Assembly (NCBI RefSeq): GCF_029360705.1
Contig: NZ_JARKMX010000008.1
Coordinates: forward strand, 3,665,479-3,729,478
Length of the DNA stretch: 64,000 bases
Origin: Paraflavitalea pollutisoli
Lineage (GTDB): Bacteria; Bacteroidota; Bacteroidia; Chitinophagales; Chitinophagaceae
Direction of reading: 5' to 3'
This document shows, one piece after another, positions 1-8,932 of the stretch. The position numbers and the translations under genes were made by a program. Numbering within the stretch: the first letter of the stretch is position 1; every line of letters begins with the position of its first letter. The notes under the pieces were generated by a model, which was not told where the DNA came from, did not search any database, and saw only the letters and a list, made by a program, of their open reading frames with translations.

Positions 1-23
1 CCCCTTGGCAGCCAGCCAAGGGG
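1..23 (-). terminator. Hairpin downstream of the DUF3467 gene
   Basis: A 9-bp inverted repeat (ccccttggc / gccaagggg) with a 5-base loop lies about 40 bases past the stop of the minus-strand gene that ends at 65. The position fits an intrinsic terminator. The T-tract that would follow on the minus strand lies beyond the window edge, so this is a positional call. Confidence 0.5.
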
Positions 24-64
24 TACAATATCAATGAGTTAAATAAATTATAGGTTTCACGTAG

Positions 65-379
65 CTACGCCTGTGCCGTAGGTCCACCGAAATTCATCGG
101 CAGCTGCACCTCTTCCAGGTCCTGGATCTTGCCATTCAGCGACTCGAAACGATTGACATTCTCAGTGAGCGCTTTCATGAACCGTTTAGCGTGCTGGGGA
201 GTCAAAATAATACGTGACTTCACGCGGCTTTTCGGAGTGCCGGGCATTACGTTTACAAAATCAATCACAAACTCAGCATGCGAATGCGTGATGATCGCCA
301 GGTTGGCGTAAACACCTTCTGCAATCTCTTCGCTGATCTCGATATTAAGCTGGTTTTGTTGTTGATCCTGATTGTCCAT
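65..379 (-). CDS. DUF3467 family protein
   Basis: This small cytoplasmic protein (104 aa) has no signal peptide or membrane segment. It begins with a Gln/Asn-rich stretch (MDNQDQQQNQ). It continues into the conserved DUF3467 pattern: a strand around EGVYANLAIITHSHAEFVIDF, then a small motif near MPGTPKSRVKSRIILTP, then a helix with the KRFMKAL motif. The family is widespread in Bacteroidota and has no established function. I start it at the ATG at 379 rather than the upstream in-frame codon at 412, because the family normally starts just before the Gln-rich stretch. It appears monocistronic, with the locus A terminator upstream and its own hairpin at the window edge. Confidence 0.85.
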   Translation of the reverse strand: MDNQDQQQNQLNIEISEEIAEGVYANLAIITHSHAEFVIDFVNVMPGTPKSRVKSRIILTPQHAKRFMKALTENVNRFESLNGKIQDLEEVQLPMNFGGPTAQA

Positions 380-447
380 TTGTACGCTTTTTGTGGGCAG
401 TAAAAGTAACATACATTCCTTAATACGCCTATTAATGTTTGAACAAA

Positions 448-476
448 AAAGGGCTACCGGTTGCTGGTAGCCCTTT
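448..476 (-). terminator. Intrinsic terminator of SusCD locus A
   Basis: The 8-bp stem gggctacc/ggtagccc has a 6-base loop and is followed on the minus strand by a run of T (the a-run at 445-450). It sits about 20 bases past the SusD stop at 495 and ends the locus A operon. Confidence 0.85.
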
Positions 477-494
477 CAATAGTAATAAGTTACA

Positions 495-1976
495 TTATTT
501 CAACCACCACATTTTGGCGTAGTTGTCATCTTTTCCACCCAAATCGGCCACCGCCTTGTCATAGTTCGCTTTGTTAAGCGAAGATTCGGTTGTCGGATAA
601 CCGATCCGCAATGGAATCCCCCGGGCATCCACCGCATCGGTCGCAGCCGTCAGTTTGGGAAAGCCGGTCCGGCGCCAGTCGTTCCAGGCTTCCCAGCTGT
701 TGAGATAGGCATGCACCCATTTTTCCGTCATGATCCGTTCATGCCCGGTTGCCGCGCTATACACTACTTCCGGCAAAGCGATATAGGCGTTGTATTTGGT
801 TTGGTCAAACACGCCATATTGCTCCCACGATGCCTTGATGGCATCCTTATACAAGGACTCTGCGCCAGCCTCGTCAACAGCACCGGTATACCCCAGCTTG
901 GCCGCCTCTGCCCGGCAAAACAATACCTGCGCATAGGTGAAGAGCGCCAAGGGCGATCCCTGATCTTTAAAATAGGCGCCGATACGGCTGTAAGCTGCCG
1001 GTATATTCACGGCTGCATTGCGGCCATAGGTCAATCCCTTCACGACTCCACCAGAAAGCACCTCACCATAGACCGGCAAGCGTGGGTCACTTTTAGCCGA
1101 CATATAACTCGTAAGCGTCGTGCTGATGGCATAGTCATTCCGGTTGCTGACGTTGTAATTATTGTACCACGGATTGTAGTTATTAGGATCACCGGCTACA
1201 AATTTATACAAGATGTTTTGACTATTGCTCGTAATGACGCCTGCTGCAATAGCAGCTGCATATTCCGTTTTTCCTTTCGCCGGATCAGCTTTCGACAAGC
1301 GAAGTGCCATCACCATCCGGATCGTATTGGCAAAACGTTTCCAACCATCATTATCGCCCTTAAACAGGAAATCCCCGGTCACATCCGATTCGTTGTCTTT
1401 GAATTGCGCCACCGCTTCGGTCAGCTCCTTGAACAAATCGGTATAGATCGCTTGTTGCTTATCATACGCAGGGGTAAAATTATCACTCCCCTTCAGTGCT
1501 TGTGAATAAGGGATATCGCCCCAACGATCCGTCATCAACAGATAAAAATAAGCCTTCAGGATACGCGCCACCGCAATCTGGTTATTCTTACCGCCATTGA
1601 TACTGGGGCTGGCGGCTTCATTCCCGTCATTGTTGTAATTGATGATCGTCTGCAAATTGTACAAAGGCCCATTGAGGTTGGAAGGAGGCGTTACGTTGCC
1701 GGATCCCGCATACCAGGCGGTAAACGACAAATTCCGGTCATTGTACAAAGAAGGTCCGGGATAAGGCCCTTCAGATAAATGTTGCACATACAAGGCAGCC
1801 AGGCGGCTCGATGCGATATTGCCAAACACAAGATCCGGCATCGCCTGCAGCGAATTGGTGAGCAAACTTTTGGTTGCCGCACTTTGCAATTGCGTAGGAT
1901 CGACATTTGTATCCTTGAACTTATTACAGCCTGCCAGCAGCAGGGTAATACACGATATGCTGAGTATTTTTTTCAT
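495..1976 (-). CDS. SusD/RagB-like nutrient-binding lipoprotein (locus A)
   Basis: This 493-aa protein is predicted to be the surface lipoprotein that caps the TonB-dependent transporter encoded just upstream. Its N-terminus is a lipoprotein signal peptide with the lipobox LLLAGC (Cys17). The body carries typical SusD-like (SusD-like_2 type) helical-repeat motifs such as ARILKAYFYLLMTDRWGDIPYSQAL around residues 140-165 and WEAWNDWRRTGFP near residue 430. The gene follows its SusC by 32 bases, so they are co-transcribed, and a terminator follows. No glycanase, protease or sulfatase is adjacent, so the ligand is unknown. By eye it is clearly related to the locus C SusD and only distantly to the locus B one. 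Confidence 0.93.
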   Translation of the reverse strand: MKKILSISCITLLLAGCNKFKDTNVDPTQLQSAATKSLLTNSLQAMPDLVFGNIASSRLAALYVQHLSEGPYPGPSLYNDRNLSFTAWYAGSGNVTPPSNLNGPLYNLQTIINYNNDGNEAASPSINGGKNNQIAVARILKAYFYLLMTDRWGDIPYSQALKGSDNFTPAYDKQQAIYTDLFKELTEAVAQFKDNESDVTGDFLFKGDNDGWKRFANTIRMVMALRLSKADPAKGKTEYAAAIAAGVITSNSQNILYKFVAGDPNNYNPWYNNYNVSNRNDYAISTTLTSYMSAKSDPRLPVYGEVLSGGVVKGLTYGRNAAVNIPAAYSRIGAYFKDQGSPLALFTYAQVLFCRAEAAKLGYTGAVDEAGAESLYKDAIKASWEQYGVFDQTKYNAYIALPEVVYSAATGHERIMTEKWVHAYLNSWEAWNDWRRTGFPKLTAATDAVDARGIPLRIGYPTTESSLNKANYDKAVADLGGKDDNYAKMWWLK

Positions 1977-2008
1977 CTTTATACACTTTAAGGTTTACAC
2001 CAGGACGT

Positions 2009-5000
2009 TTAGAAACTGACACGAAGATTGGCACCGATCTGGCGGGTAGCAGACAACTGCCCCCCCTCCCGATAAAACACTTCCAGCTCAGAAGGATCTA
2101 CACCGTACTTCTTGGTATTGGCCCAGATCAGCCAGGCGTTTTGTACGATGATCCCCAGATTAACACTCTTGGCAACCTTCAGGTGCCGCAACACGCTAAC
2201 GGGTAGACTGTAGCCAAATCTCACCTCACGCAGTTTGATATAAGAAGCATCGAGCAATACATTGCGCGCATCCATCTGGCGGGCAGTATACCAATAAGCG
2301 CGGGCTGCTACATACCGGTTGTTGACAGTTCCTTTACCATCATTGAATACACCGGGTATCAGGATGCCACCACTACCTGTGTTGCCATTGGCAAACGTCC
2401 AGGAGCCGGGATAGTCCCGCCAGTCATGTCCCTTGTCATTCAAACCAACGGTTTCCTCCGAAAGGCCCGCCCCGGTGTTGAAGTTCCTGGTCTCCGAATA
2501 GAAAAGGCCGCCGCTCTGAAAATCGATCGAGAAAGTAAGATCAAAGCCTTTAAACTTCATGGCATTGAACATACCTCCCGTCCACTCGGGTAATACCTGG
2601 CCGATATCCTGGTTGATATCATACTCAGGCAAGCCGGTAGATGTTTTTGTACCGGCGGAATTCACACTGTAATTGATCAACGTTTGCCCGGTGGCGGGAT
2701 CTGTACGCCATTTACGACCTACATACATGCCCCACTCAGCATCCACACGGTGTTCAAGTCTTGTATCGTATCGATTGGTAGCATACAGGTAAGTAGGCAA
2801 CCCGGGATAGAGCTCCTTTACCTTGTTGCTGTTACGCGCCCAGTTGAGCGTAATATCCCAGGAGAAATCCCTGGAAGCAACCGGCGTGGCGTTCAAGGAG
2901 ATTTCGATACCCTGACTTACAATCTTACCGGCATTGATCTGCACAGAAGAGAATCCACTGGAAGAGGAGACATCTACGGGCAGGATCTGATCGGTATTGT
3001 TGTTCTGGTACACGGCAACATCCAGTCCGAAACGGTTGAAGAACCGCAACTCAATCCCCGCCTCATAGGCACTCGTGAGTGAGGGCTTTATCTCTATCTT
3101 CCCACCACGCAGCCGGTCACCGATGGCTGTAGATGGATTGCTACCATAGAAAGATCCGATATTGATAGCTGTGTTCAATTGATGCGGGTCAAGATCCGAA
3201 CCCACCGATGCATAAGACAGCCGCAGCTTACCAAAGGTCAGCGTATTGGTTACGCCCGACGTCTTCAGCAATTCGGTAAAAATAAAGCTCGTGCTGACAG
3301 AAGGATACAGGTAAGAATTGTCATTGACCGGTAAAGCAGAAGACCAGTCGTTGCGCAAAGTACCTTCCAGGAAGATGATATCATCATACCCAACCGATAC
3401 CTTACCATAGATACTGTTCACCCGCTTCTTGGCGTAAGAACGCAGGGCCGTAGGCCGTGAAATTGACGCCCGCAGGTCAAAATAGTTGGGCGCACTCAAA
3501 CCACCAGCCGTCGCCTCCGACAACTGACTATAATATTCCTGGCGGATATTGCCCCCGACCAGACCATCCAGGGAGAAAACACCAAACTTGTTCTTGTAGT
3601 AGAGGTTCGACTCATAGTTCATTTCACGGTAGTTGTTTTGCAACAACTCGTAACCATCCAGGTTCAGGCCGCCGGTGGCTACCCGGAAGTCGTTTTCATT
3701 ACCATAGCTGTTGATACGGGCGTAAGACTGTAGGTTCCAGTGATTGTTGAACTTGATATTGAGCCCTACGTTACCGACCAGCCGGTTGTTACGCTGTGTG
3801 CCGTAATTTTCGTTGACGACAAAGTATGGATTGTCCCAATACTGCGGTACACTGTACTCGCTGAATACGCTGGTGGCATTGGGATCACCGATATTCCAGG
3901 AGTTGAGGCTGCCATCACTTTCCCGGTAGCGTTTCATACGCTTGATGTCCAGTTGACGCTGAAACCACTGGTTGAAGTTTTGCTGAATATTCAACCCGTC
4001 GAGCCGGTAGCCTTCCAATGGTTTACCTTTTGTATTGGAAGCACTGTAAGTGATGTCCGTCGATACGGTAATGTATTTACCTACATCAACGGCCCCGTTC
4101 ACCCCAAATTGGTTTTGGTCTCTTTTGGAGTTGGGCAATACCAGTGTTCTGTTTTGATTGCCATAGGTAGCCCGGAAGTTGTAGGTTTCACCACCGCTAT
4201 AGAAACTGATGCTATTGTTCAGGTTCACACCCGTTTCAAAGAAGTCTTTCACGTTGTTGGGCTGGGCCACCATCGCGAAGGTTTTGCCAAACTCATCACC
4301 GGGATACCAGCTGTAATAGGGCCGGTATTGCGATCCGTCGATCTTGGGTCCCCAGCTTTCATCTGCTCCGTACTCCAGCATCCTTTGTCCTTCAAAAGAG
4401 GCCCAGGAGGCAGGATGCTTCGATGGATCATAACGGAAAATATAATAGCCCTGGTCATCGAGGTAATCGCCGCCCGTCCAACCTGAGGGATTCAACGACC
4501 TTTTACTCGTGTAGTTCGACGAATAGCCACCTGCATATTGGTTTTGATAAGGTGGGATAATAGAAAGCTTCTCCATCGTGACACCCAGGTTCACGTCTAC
4601 TCCACTCACTCTTTTACGGGTGCCTTTTTTCGTTGTTATGATCACAGCGCCATTGGCAGCCCGCTGACCATACAGCGCCGTTGCTGCCGGCCCTTTCAGC
4701 ACAGATATATTGTCAATGTTATCCATGATCACAGCGCTTTGACTGGTGATGGTACCATCGACCACAAAAATGGGCGGTTGAGGACCAAGACCCGTAACAC
4801 CACGGATCAGGATCTCCGCATTGTCGTAGGTGGAACTGGGTGAACCTACGAGTTGCACACCCGCTACTTTACCCGCCAGCGAAGAGCTGACGTCGAGCGA
4901 TTTGGCAACCGTTACGTTCTCCCCTTTCACTTCCTGTACAGCGTACCCAAGGGCCTTCTTTTCCCTTCTGATACCCATGGCGGTAACAACCACCTCATCC

Positions 5001-5296
5001 ATGGCACTTACCCGCTCTACACGAATAGCCGCCATGTCGCCGGAGCCTACGGTATATTCGGCAGGCTTCATGCCGACCGCCGTAACGACCAATACGTCGC
5101 CGGAAGCAACATTGATCTTAAAACCGCCATTTTCGTCTGAGGTAGTTCCTACTTTGGAGCTTTTAACAACAACAGAGGCAAAGGCAACGGGACTGCCAGT
5201 GATGTCTGTGATTCGCCCGGTGAGTAACCGGGTTTGTGACAGTGCCGGATATGCAATACACACCAGCACCGCAAGCAGTGGAAGAATTTTTCTCAT
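2009..5296 (-). CDS. SusC/RagA-like TonB-dependent outer-membrane transporter (locus A)
   Basis: This 1095-aa protein is an outer-membrane nutrient importer energised by TonB. It has a signal peptide ending near PALSQ, then a carboxypeptidase-regulatory-like (CarboxypepD_reg-like) domain at about residues 25-105. A plug domain follows at about 110-230, with the SusC-type motifs EVVVTAMGIRREKKALGYA and LKGPAATALYGQRAANGAVIITTKKG. The rest is a beta-barrel ending in a C-terminal aromatic residue (LRVSF), typical of outer-membrane proteins. There is no N-terminal STN domain, so no sigma/anti-sigma signalling is expected. It is transcribed first and followed by its SusD. The start is ATG at 5296, preceded by the sequence aacaagtcac, which is similar to the locus B susC leader. 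Confidence 0.95.
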   Translation of the reverse strand: MRKILPLLAVLVCIAYPALSQTRLLTGRITDITGSPVAFASVVVKSSKVGTTSDENGGFKINVASGDVLVVTAVGMKPAEYTVGSGDMAAIRVERVSAMDEVVVTAMGIRREKKALGYAVQEVKGENVTVAKSLDVSSSLAGKVAGVQLVGSPSSTYDNAEILIRGVTGLGPQPPIFVVDGTITSQSAVIMDNIDNISVLKGPAATALYGQRAANGAVIITTKKGTRKRVSGVDVNLGVTMEKLSIIPPYQNQYAGGYSSNYTSKRSLNPSGWTGGDYLDDQGYYIFRYDPSKHPASWASFEGQRMLEYGADESWGPKIDGSQYRPYYSWYPGDEFGKTFAMVAQPNNVKDFFETGVNLNNSISFYSGGETYNFRATYGNQNRTLVLPNSKRDQNQFGVNGAVDVGKYITVSTDITYSASNTKGKPLEGYRLDGLNIQQNFNQWFQRQLDIKRMKRYRESDGSLNSWNIGDPNATSVFSEYSVPQYWDNPYFVVNENYGTQRNNRLVGNVGLNIKFNNHWNLQSYARINSYGNENDFRVATGGLNLDGYELLQNNYREMNYESNLYYKNKFGVFSLDGLVGGNIRQEYYSQLSEATAGGLSAPNYFDLRASISRPTALRSYAKKRVNSIYGKVSVGYDDIIFLEGTLRNDWSSALPVNDNSYLYPSVSTSFIFTELLKTSGVTNTLTFGKLRLSYASVGSDLDPHQLNTAINIGSFYGSNPSTAIGDRLRGGKIEIKPSLTSAYEAGIELRFFNRFGLDVAVYQNNNTDQILPVDVSSSSGFSSVQINAGKIVSQGIEISLNATPVASRDFSWDITLNWARNSNKVKELYPGLPTYLYATNRYDTRLEHRVDAEWGMYVGRKWRTDPATGQTLINYSVNSAGTKTSTGLPEYDINQDIGQVLPEWTGGMFNAMKFKGFDLTFSIDFQSGGLFYSETRNFNTGAGLSEETVGLNDKGHDWRDYPGSWTFANGNTGSGGILIPGVFNDGKGTVNNRYVAARAYWYTARQMDARNVLLDASYIKLREVRFGYSLPVSVLRHLKVAKSVNLGIIVQNAWLIWANTKKYGVDPSELEVFYREGGQLSATRQIGANLRVSF

Positions 5297-5533
5297 GTGA
5301 CTTGTTAATTTTGGTTTGAACTATACTAAATATAATAAAATTCAACGCCTTTAGCAAAAAATTAACAACTATTCCCTAACGCATATCCGCTGTCTACCCA
5401 AATGTGAGGAAATAATATATATTCCGTTAGTCTCTCTAACGCTTACACGCACGAATCGGGATATAACTCCTAATGGCGTCAGACCTTTGCAACAAACGTT
5501 CAATTCGCAGCGCCAACCTATGTTGTAACAACA

Positions 5534-5570
5534 AAAAGTCCCCGCTGACAGCCAGTCAGCGGGGACTTTT
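5534..5570 (-). terminator. Strong intrinsic terminator
   Basis: A 16-bp perfect inverted repeat (core gtccccgctgac / gtcagcggggac) has a 5-base loop and A/T-rich ends, giving a T-tract on the minus strand. It lies 18 bases past the stop of the 5588-6259 gene. It insulates that gene from the promoter region of locus A susC. Confidence 0.9.
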
Positions 5571-5587
5571 CAGCAGGCTTATCAGCG

Positions 5588-6259
5588 CTACTTCAATTGC
5601 GTGTTGCAATAAGCAACCAGCTTTACCAGATCTTCCTGTTTGTCAAAATCAATCTTGTTGTCGCTAATGTATTGCTTAATAGCATCGTTGTGTTTCATCG
5701 GATACACCTTCAGCAATTGCTTTTCATTATTGGCTTTATACAGGCTATTACCACGCTTTAACCAAAACTGGTTGAAGATATCAACGACAGAGTTTGACTG
5801 AAACGGCCTGCTTACATAAGCCGGTGCAACATTGTTGTTGGCCGCACTGCCTGCACTTCGCTTGGTACCGTCATGATCCGGGGAGGCCACCACCGGTTTC
5901 CGCTTATTGATATAAGATGCCAGCAAATCGATCCCACCATTGCTTAATACCTCATAGAATTTCTTATCGACAGGAACGAATTTCCGGCCCGCAATGACCA
6001 CCGTATCCACATCGCCAACATTGGTCAACGTCAACACCTGACCATGATTCTTAAAAACGATACTGTTGTCTTCGGTTTCATAGTTCAGTTCAGCTTCCTG
6101 CACCGAACCGTTCTTTAAATAGACATTCCCTTTCGAATACGAATTAAATAATTTCGTATTCAATTCCGATTTTTCGATGGATACAACCTGGGCAAGTGAC
6201 AGCAGAGACGAAAGGAATAGCAATAGCAGTAAGGAAAATGAAAAGACACACTTTCTCAT
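5588..6259 (-). CDS. Secreted protein of unknown function
   Basis: This 223-aa protein has a long Leu-rich signal peptide ending near LLSLAQ. The mature part has a beta-rich N-terminal half (NVYLKNGSVQEAELNYETEDNSIVFKNHG) followed by a motif like VVIAGRKFVPVDKKFYEVL. It ends in a charged helical C-terminus, with a Ser/Asn/Ala-rich linker around residues 128-150. Proteins of this look are common in Bacteroidota and carry no assigned function; I do not recognise a named domain. It lies between SusCD loci A and B, flanked by terminators at both ends, so it is probably transcribed alone. Whether it relates to the transporters is unknown. Confidence 0.75.
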   Translation of the reverse strand: MRKCVFSFSLLLLLFLSSLLSLAQVVSIEKSELNTKLFNSYSKGNVYLKNGSVQEAELNYETEDNSIVFKNHGQVLTLTNVGDVDTVVIAGRKFVPVDKKFYEVLSNGGIDLLASYINKRKPVVASPDHDGTKRSAGSAANNNVAPAYVSRPFQSNSVVDIFNQFWLKRGNSLYKANNEKQLLKVYPMKHNDAIKQYISDNKIDFDKQEDLVKLVAYCNTQLK

Positions 6260-6288
6260 AAAAAAGATTTAGCAGGTAATGGAAAAAT

Positions 6289-6322
6289 AAGAGCCAGCTA
6301 TAGAAATTATAGCTGGCTCTTT
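6289..6322 (-). terminator. Intrinsic terminator of SusCD locus B
   Basis: The inverted repeat agagccagctata / tatagctggctct has a short loop and a T-rich minus-strand continuation (aaaaat on the plus strand). It lies 24 bases past the stop of the DUF1735 lipoprotein gene and closes the locus B operon. Confidence 0.85.
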
Positions 6323-6345
6323 ATAAAGATCAAATAATCTTTGAA

Positions 6346-7245
6346 TTATCTGGGGCGTACATAAACCAATGTATCGGTAGCCAAACGTGAGGCAGGTCCC
6401 GCACCCCAGGTAAATGAAACGTAGAAGGTTTTGGTAGCAGGCTCGTACCGGCAATTGTAACCAGGAGCATTGATAGCACCACCATCGCTGCTTACAGTAA
6501 CGGTATTGTCGGCATTCACCGTTAGTATAGGGTTACCAATACCTACGCCGGTATTGTCGGCCCATACCTGCAGTTCAGCAAACTGCACCTTGTTGGCACC
6601 TACTGTAACCAGGTCCATGCCCGCTGCACGGTTCAGGTTACCGGTCTTTGCCGGATCACCACCGCGCAGTGAATAAAGACGGAGGGAGTAGTGACCATCA
6701 TAGTCATTACGCAGACCGAATGAATACACCGCCTTTCCAAAGTTTACGCTGATATTGCCTGTGGTAGCCGAAGTGATTTTTACCGGCAAGCCATAGCTTT
6801 TGGTAAAGTCGAAACCAGCAGAATAAGTTACCGTAACAGGAACCTGTACCATGCGGGTACCGGCTTTGATGACTGCACTCGTTGGCATGCTGTACACTGT
6901 GGTAGGAGGCATTTCATAATGCGTACCATTCACCGTATTATACTCTGTAAGCAGCGCATTGTCTAGTGCAAGACCTACAGTAATATCTGAAGGAGCATTT
7001 GCTGCACCAGAATAAGTAACGTTGACATTGAAGGTCGTGGACTGTCCTTTGGCCAACGTACCCAGGTCGGAATAAAACCCAGGATACTGTGAACGCGCAA
7101 CAGCCAGGTTATTACCGGTATTGGTGAAAGCGATAGTACTGCCAGCGGTATCGGGATCTATGTTCATGTCAGCCTTCTTCAAACAGCCAGCAAGTCCCAG
7201 TGCCAACATAGATAAGAGAACAGTATTTATAGTCAGTTTTTTCAT
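6346..7245 (-). CDS. DUF1735-domain lipoprotein of SusCD locus B
   Basis: This 299-aa predicted surface lipoprotein has the lipobox LGLAGC (Cys21). The N-terminal half (about residues 40-180) matches the DUF1735/BT_3987-type beta-sandwich: FNVNVTYSGA, LDNALLTEYNTVNGTHYEMPP, MVQVPVTVTYS, and SYGLPVKITSATTG. The C-terminal part is a second beta-rich module of unknown family (DYDGHYSLRLYSLRGG through TFYVSFTWGAG). DUF1735 proteins are usually encoded directly downstream of a SusC/SusD pair and are thought to be accessory surface glycan-binding proteins. Here it follows susD by 18 bases, which fits that role. The ligand is unknown. Confidence 0.85.
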   Translation of the reverse strand: MKKLTINTVLLSMLALGLAGCLKKADMNIDPDTAGSTIAFTNTGNNLAVARSQYPGFYSDLGTLAKGQSTTFNVNVTYSGAANAPSDITVGLALDNALLTEYNTVNGTHYEMPPTTVYSMPTSAVIKAGTRMVQVPVTVTYSAGFDFTKSYGLPVKITSATTGNISVNFGKAVYSFGLRNDYDGHYSLRLYSLRGGDPAKTGNLNRAAGMDLVTVGANKVQFAELQVWADNTGVGIGNPILTVNADNTVTVSSDGGAINAPGYNCRYEPATKTFYVSFTWGAGPASRLATDTLVYVRPR

Positions 7246-7263
7246 CTTGTAATTTTTAGAAGT

Positions 7264-8835
7264 TTATTTAGCCCAGAAGATCAGTGAAGAATACGGAGAA
7301 ATGTTCTTCGGAACATTAGCCGTATTGTAAGAACTTTCTGAACTTGGGTACAGAATGCGCGTTGGCAACCTGTCGGGACGCGTGCTTTCGGAAGAGACAG
7401 ATGCAAAAGTCTGCGAACCATTCGCTCCTGCAGTATTTACGACAGCAGGATAACCGGTTCTCCTGTATTCATTCCAGGCTTCGTCGCTGTTCACGAAATT
7501 CAGGGCAATATACTTCTGCGTGATGATGGCTTCAATCTTTTTCTCGTCAGACGCCGCCAGGTCAAAATTCACCAGCGGGCTGTCTTCATTGTCGTCCTGA
7601 TATTGCTGCGCTTCAGCAACAGGATCCCAACCTGTAGGATAAGTACCATCAGGCAGTTCGTCCAGGTATTTAAAGGAAGCCTCGATACCACTCAGGAACA
7701 AGTTCTTAGCGTTGCCAGTTGGAATGATACCACGCACAACGGCTTCAGACTGCAGCAGATAGCTTTCAGCTGCCGTAATTATTGGCATGCCAGCATCAGG
7801 TCCTTTCAAAACTCCAGTTGTATTGCCCGCAGATGTACCCGTACGGCTTGAGCTGGGATACCAGAAACTACCATCCGGGCTGGCCACCACTGAATTGTTT
7901 TCATAACCAAGACGGTTGGTAGGAGTAGAGGGAAACTGGTAATAAATGGCATAACCGCGGTTTACATCAGACAACTTGGTGCCATTATAGAAGGAATATA
8001 CAAAGGTATTAGGCATCCAGGACTTGCTGCCGGGTGAGCCAGTATACGAGAATGCCCAAGTATTCCATTTGGGATTTTGCTTGTTGTTGTCTCTGACATA
8101 GCCCGGATCCACCATGGCATCGTCGGTCAGGAAGCCAGCAGCATCAAAATTGCTGTTGGAGAAGGTAACCTTTCCACGACCGTGGATCAGTATCCGCAAT
8201 TTCAGTGTATTGGCAAATTGCTTCCATTTCGTCATATTACCGGCAAACATAACATCGGCAGTCGCGCTCAATTCGATGTTATTAGTAACACCAGGTGCAG
8301 CATTGATATCAGCGATGGCTTTATCGAGCTGATCAGCCAGGTCCTTATAGATCACCTTTGCATCTGTATAAGCAGGGGTCAGATTCTGCAACCCTTTCAG
8401 CGCTTCTTCATAAGGAATATCATTATAAGCATCTACCAGCAATTGGAAAGCGTGCGCTTTCATAATGCGGGCAACAGCGTTATAACGCTTCATTACGGGA
8501 AGGGTGTCGGTAGAATTCAGGATAGACTGGTAATCGTTCAGCACATCGTAGGCACTGGACCAACGGGCAGAGTTGTCATTGGTGGAGAAGTTGTAGGTAA
8601 CAGCAGTACCAAAGCCACCAAAACCGCCGGCATTTGCAGCATAACCTACCAACTGTGCGCCATAGGTATTGTAACCATTTACCATAGAGGCGGTCGCAGT
8701 CAGTACTTGTGGGAGGATCAACACAGGCGTTGCCGTTGTAGCACTGTTCGGGTTATCATTTATATCGAAGTATTTCTTACAGGAGGAGCTTAGCGTAACC
8801 GCCCCCATAAGACCAATTATAAGCGCTTTTTTCAT
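7264..8835 (-). CDS. SusD/RagB-like nutrient-binding lipoprotein (locus B)
   Basis: This 523-aa surface lipoprotein has the signal peptide MKKALIIGLMGAVTLSSSC, with the lipobox Cys at residue 19. Typical SusD features are the N-terminal DINDNPNSATTATP segment, the helical-repeat motif AHAFQLLVDAYNDIPYEEALKG, and the late motif NSDEAWNEYRRTGYP. Its partner is the SusC at 8933-12076; the two genes are separated by 97 bases. The downstream DUF1735 gene is 18 bases away, giving the order susC-susD-DUF1735. Its sequence differs clearly from the SusDs of loci A and C, so it probably binds a different ligand. Confidence 0.93.
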   Translation of the reverse strand: MKKALIIGLMGAVTLSSSCKKYFDINDNPNSATTATPVLILPQVLTATASMVNGYNTYGAQLVGYAANAGGFGGFGTAVTYNFSTNDNSARWSSAYDVLNDYQSILNSTDTLPVMKRYNAVARIMKAHAFQLLVDAYNDIPYEEALKGLQNLTPAYTDAKVIYKDLADQLDKAIADINAAPGVTNNIELSATADVMFAGNMTKWKQFANTLKLRILIHGRGKVTFSNSNFDAAGFLTDDAMVDPGYVRDNNKQNPKWNTWAFSYTGSPGSKSWMPNTFVYSFYNGTKLSDVNRGYAIYYQFPSTPTNRLGYENNSVVASPDGSFWYPSSSRTGTSAGNTTGVLKGPDAGMPIITAAESYLLQSEAVVRGIIPTGNAKNLFLSGIEASFKYLDELPDGTYPTGWDPVAEAQQYQDDNEDSPLVNFDLAASDEKKIEAIITQKYIALNFVNSDEAWNEYRRTGYPAVVNTAGANGSQTFASVSSESTRPDRLPTRILYPSSESSYNTANVPKNISPYSSLIFWAK

Positions 8836-8932
8836 ACTAGTTTATTTTGTTGTTGCTCCGTCATCCGCAAATCAGCTGAAATCACTGAACCAAATACGGG
8901 CAAACAGGCTCTTTAATAATTATCGTCTGCGA

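Noticed and set aside
711-1505. Long open frame on the strand opposite the locus A susD
   Set aside because: The translation is Arg/His/Ile-rich with no recognisable domain and lies fully antisense to a convincing SusD gene. Several similar long shadows exist opposite the SusC, SusD and sprA genes, caused by codon bias.
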